15,096 nucleotides of DNA from Candidatus Aminicenantota bacterium (GTDB lineage Bacteria > Acidobacteriota > Aminicenantia > UBA2199). Positions within the stretch are counted from its first letter, which is position 1, and each line of letters starts with the position of its first letter. Below are positions 14,294 to 15,096 of this stretch, piece after piece. The stretch lies in contig CP070627.1 of NCBI GenBank assembly GCA_020355945.1, positions 8,117,697 to 8,132,792 of the forward strand, read 5' to 3'. Below the pieces are notes generated by a model, which searched no databases, was not told the origin of the DNA, and was given only the letters and a program-made list of their open reading frames with translations. The translations under genes were made by a program, and so were the position numbers.

Positions 14294-14611
14294 TTACACC
14301 TTCCTGGGATCATTGATTTCGGTAATCCTCACCGCAAAGGTATCATCCGGTATGGCAACTTCCCCTTTGGCAAAAAACGTATCCTCCAGGTAGATCGACA
14401 AGCTCTCACCCACGCGTTGATTCAACACCAGCAGGGAACCCGGTTCAAGGCCCAGCAGTTCCCCTAAGATTACCTTTTTCTTACCCATCAGCACATTTAC
14501 CCGTATGGGAATCTCAACAAAATCCTCCAATTCTTTAATGGCTTGATCAAAGCTTTTTTGGTAGTCTTCCAGGTTACTGGTTTCGGAAATCCCGATTTTA
14601 TCCGGTTTCAT
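14294..14611 (-). CDS. fliN: Flagellar switch protein FliN (SpoA domain)
   Basis: A 105-residue FliN. About 30 N-terminal residues are variable, followed by one SpoA domain: 'VEIPIRVNVLMGKKKVILGE', 'LLGLEPGSLLVLNQRVGESL', 'FFAKGEVAIPDDTFAVRITE'. It would form the lower C-ring with FliM. A GAGGTG ribosome site (14619-14624, minus strand) precedes the ATG. It follows fliL by 40 bp and is separated from fliM and fliY by flhF, flhG and the sigma gene, which is not the usual order. A second SpoA protein is encoded at 9464. Confidence 0.9.
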   Translation of the reverse strand: MKPDKIGISETSNLEDYQKSFDQAIKELEDFVEIPIRVNVLMGKKKVILGELLGLEPGSLLVLNQRVGESLSIYLEDTFFAKGEVAIPDDTFAVRITEINDPRKV

Positions 14612-14636
14612 GGTTCAACACCTCGACACTCAGTCC

Positions 14637-14657
14637 TGATTGATTCATTGCTCATTG
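14637..14657. repeat. Short degenerate heptanucleotide tract at the end of fliL
   Basis: TGATTGA, TTCATTG, CTCATTG: only the last two units are close. The tract covers the TGA stop of fliL (14652-14654). It may be a decayed member of the same 7-bp repeat class as those at 3221, 7642 and 12142, but two units could arise by chance. Confidence 0.3.
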
Positions 14658-15096
14658 CATTAAAAATTTGGTTTGCAGTACTTCAACCACGGGTTCCACT
14701 CCCATTAATTCTTTAAGGATTTCGTTCACTCGCATTTGAATCTCTTCGAACAGGGTAATCTTACCGGCTGTACCTTTTAACTCTTTGTAGCTTTTGGCGG
14801 AAATAGTCATGAAAATGTCATGCCTGATTTTAGCTATGATGAGTTCATTCTCCTTTATCCCGGGTACCAGGCTTTTATCGTTGAGAACCAGGTTTAATAC
14901 GCATTCCACATACCTTCTGCCAAAGGGATCATCGAGGTTTACAGTGAAGGTTTCTAAAGGTAAAAACCCGAGTTCTTTTTTTTCTTCGCCGGTGCTTATC
15001 CCTATTCCCGGGCTGGAGTTTTCTCCACCTGGTTTTGTCCCGGTTTCCGTTGGCATCACCTGATCGCTCTTTGCTTCTCCGGCGGATGACATTCTC
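14652..15096 (-). CDS. fliL: FliL, flagellar basal-body stator-associated protein, N-terminus outside the window
   Basis: FliL surrounds or supports the MotA/MotB stator at the inner membrane. The frame continues past the last visible ATG (15092) to the window edge, and no membrane helix is visible, so the N-terminal anchor must lie beyond it. A Gly/Pro/Ser/Lys-rich linker is followed by the periplasmic domain: 'LGFLPLETFTVNLDDPFGRR', 'IIAKIRHDIFMTISAKSYKE', 'RVNEILKELMGVEPVVEVLQ', ending TKFLMQ. These match FliL in order and spacing. It is the first visible gene of the operon and is followed after 40 bp by fliN. Confidence 0.9.
   Translation of the reverse strand, partial: RMSSAGEAKSDQVMPTETGTKPGGENSSPGIGISTGEEKKELGFLPLETFTVNLDDPFGRRYVECVLNLVLNDKSLVPGIKENELIIAKIRHDIFMTISAKSYKELKGTAGKITLFEEIQMRVNEILKELMGVEPVVEVLQTKFLMQ

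Overview
The window (about 41-42% G+C by eye) looks like chromosomal DNA of a flagellated diderm bacterium. Small outer-membrane beta-barrel proteins with signal peptides argue for an outer membrane, and a long minus-strand flagellar and chemotaxis operon argues for motility. A FliY-type FliN, a DUF4062-kinase-FGE fusion and short dispersed intergenic repeats would fit a deep-branching lineage such as Acidobacteriota or Aminicenantota. That placement is inference; the window has no rRNA or other phylogenetic marker.

Region 1 (1-2166, plus strand) holds the C-terminal end of a secreted protein with an Fn3/FlgD-like Ig fold, followed by two separately initiated outer-membrane beta-barrel proteins. 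Region 2 (about 2190-6335) is accessory. It contains a 57-residue disordered protein paired with a DUF6338-like membrane protein behind tandem promoters. It also contains a large minus-strand gene fusing DUF4062, a Ser/Thr kinase and an FGE/C-type-lectin-fold domain, and a plus-strand orphan gene at 5791. Gaps here carry short dispersed repeats (TTAGCCAC ends, GTGCCAGGCAAAGA boxes, GC-rich blocks).

Region 3 (6332-15096, all minus strand) is a flagellar/signalling operon. In transcription order it reads fliL (cut by the window edge), fliN, flhF, flhG, fliA/whiG-type sigma, fliM, fliY-like, cheR, an HDOD protein, a DUF2802-like protein, and a zinc-ribbon plus MshEN-like protein. FlhF and FlhG would set flagellar position and number. 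The sigma factor would transcribe late flagellar genes. FliM, FliN and FliY would build the switch ring, FliL sits at the stator, and CheR methylates receptors. The last three genes look like an attached signalling module. Most junctions are overlapping or within 60 bp, and three or four of the longer ones carry tandem 7-bp repeats.

The most notable signal is the last ~100 bp of the kinase-FGE gene. It is about two-thirds G+C and only about 10% A on the coding strand, inside an A-rich gene. It encodes the FGE/CLec C-terminus in which the positions usually Asn-rich in templates are filled by codons reachable from AAY/AAR by changing only A. This is what the variable region of a diversity-generating retroelement (DGR) looks like. 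No reverse transcriptase or template repeat is visible, so a remote template or an orphan target would be required.
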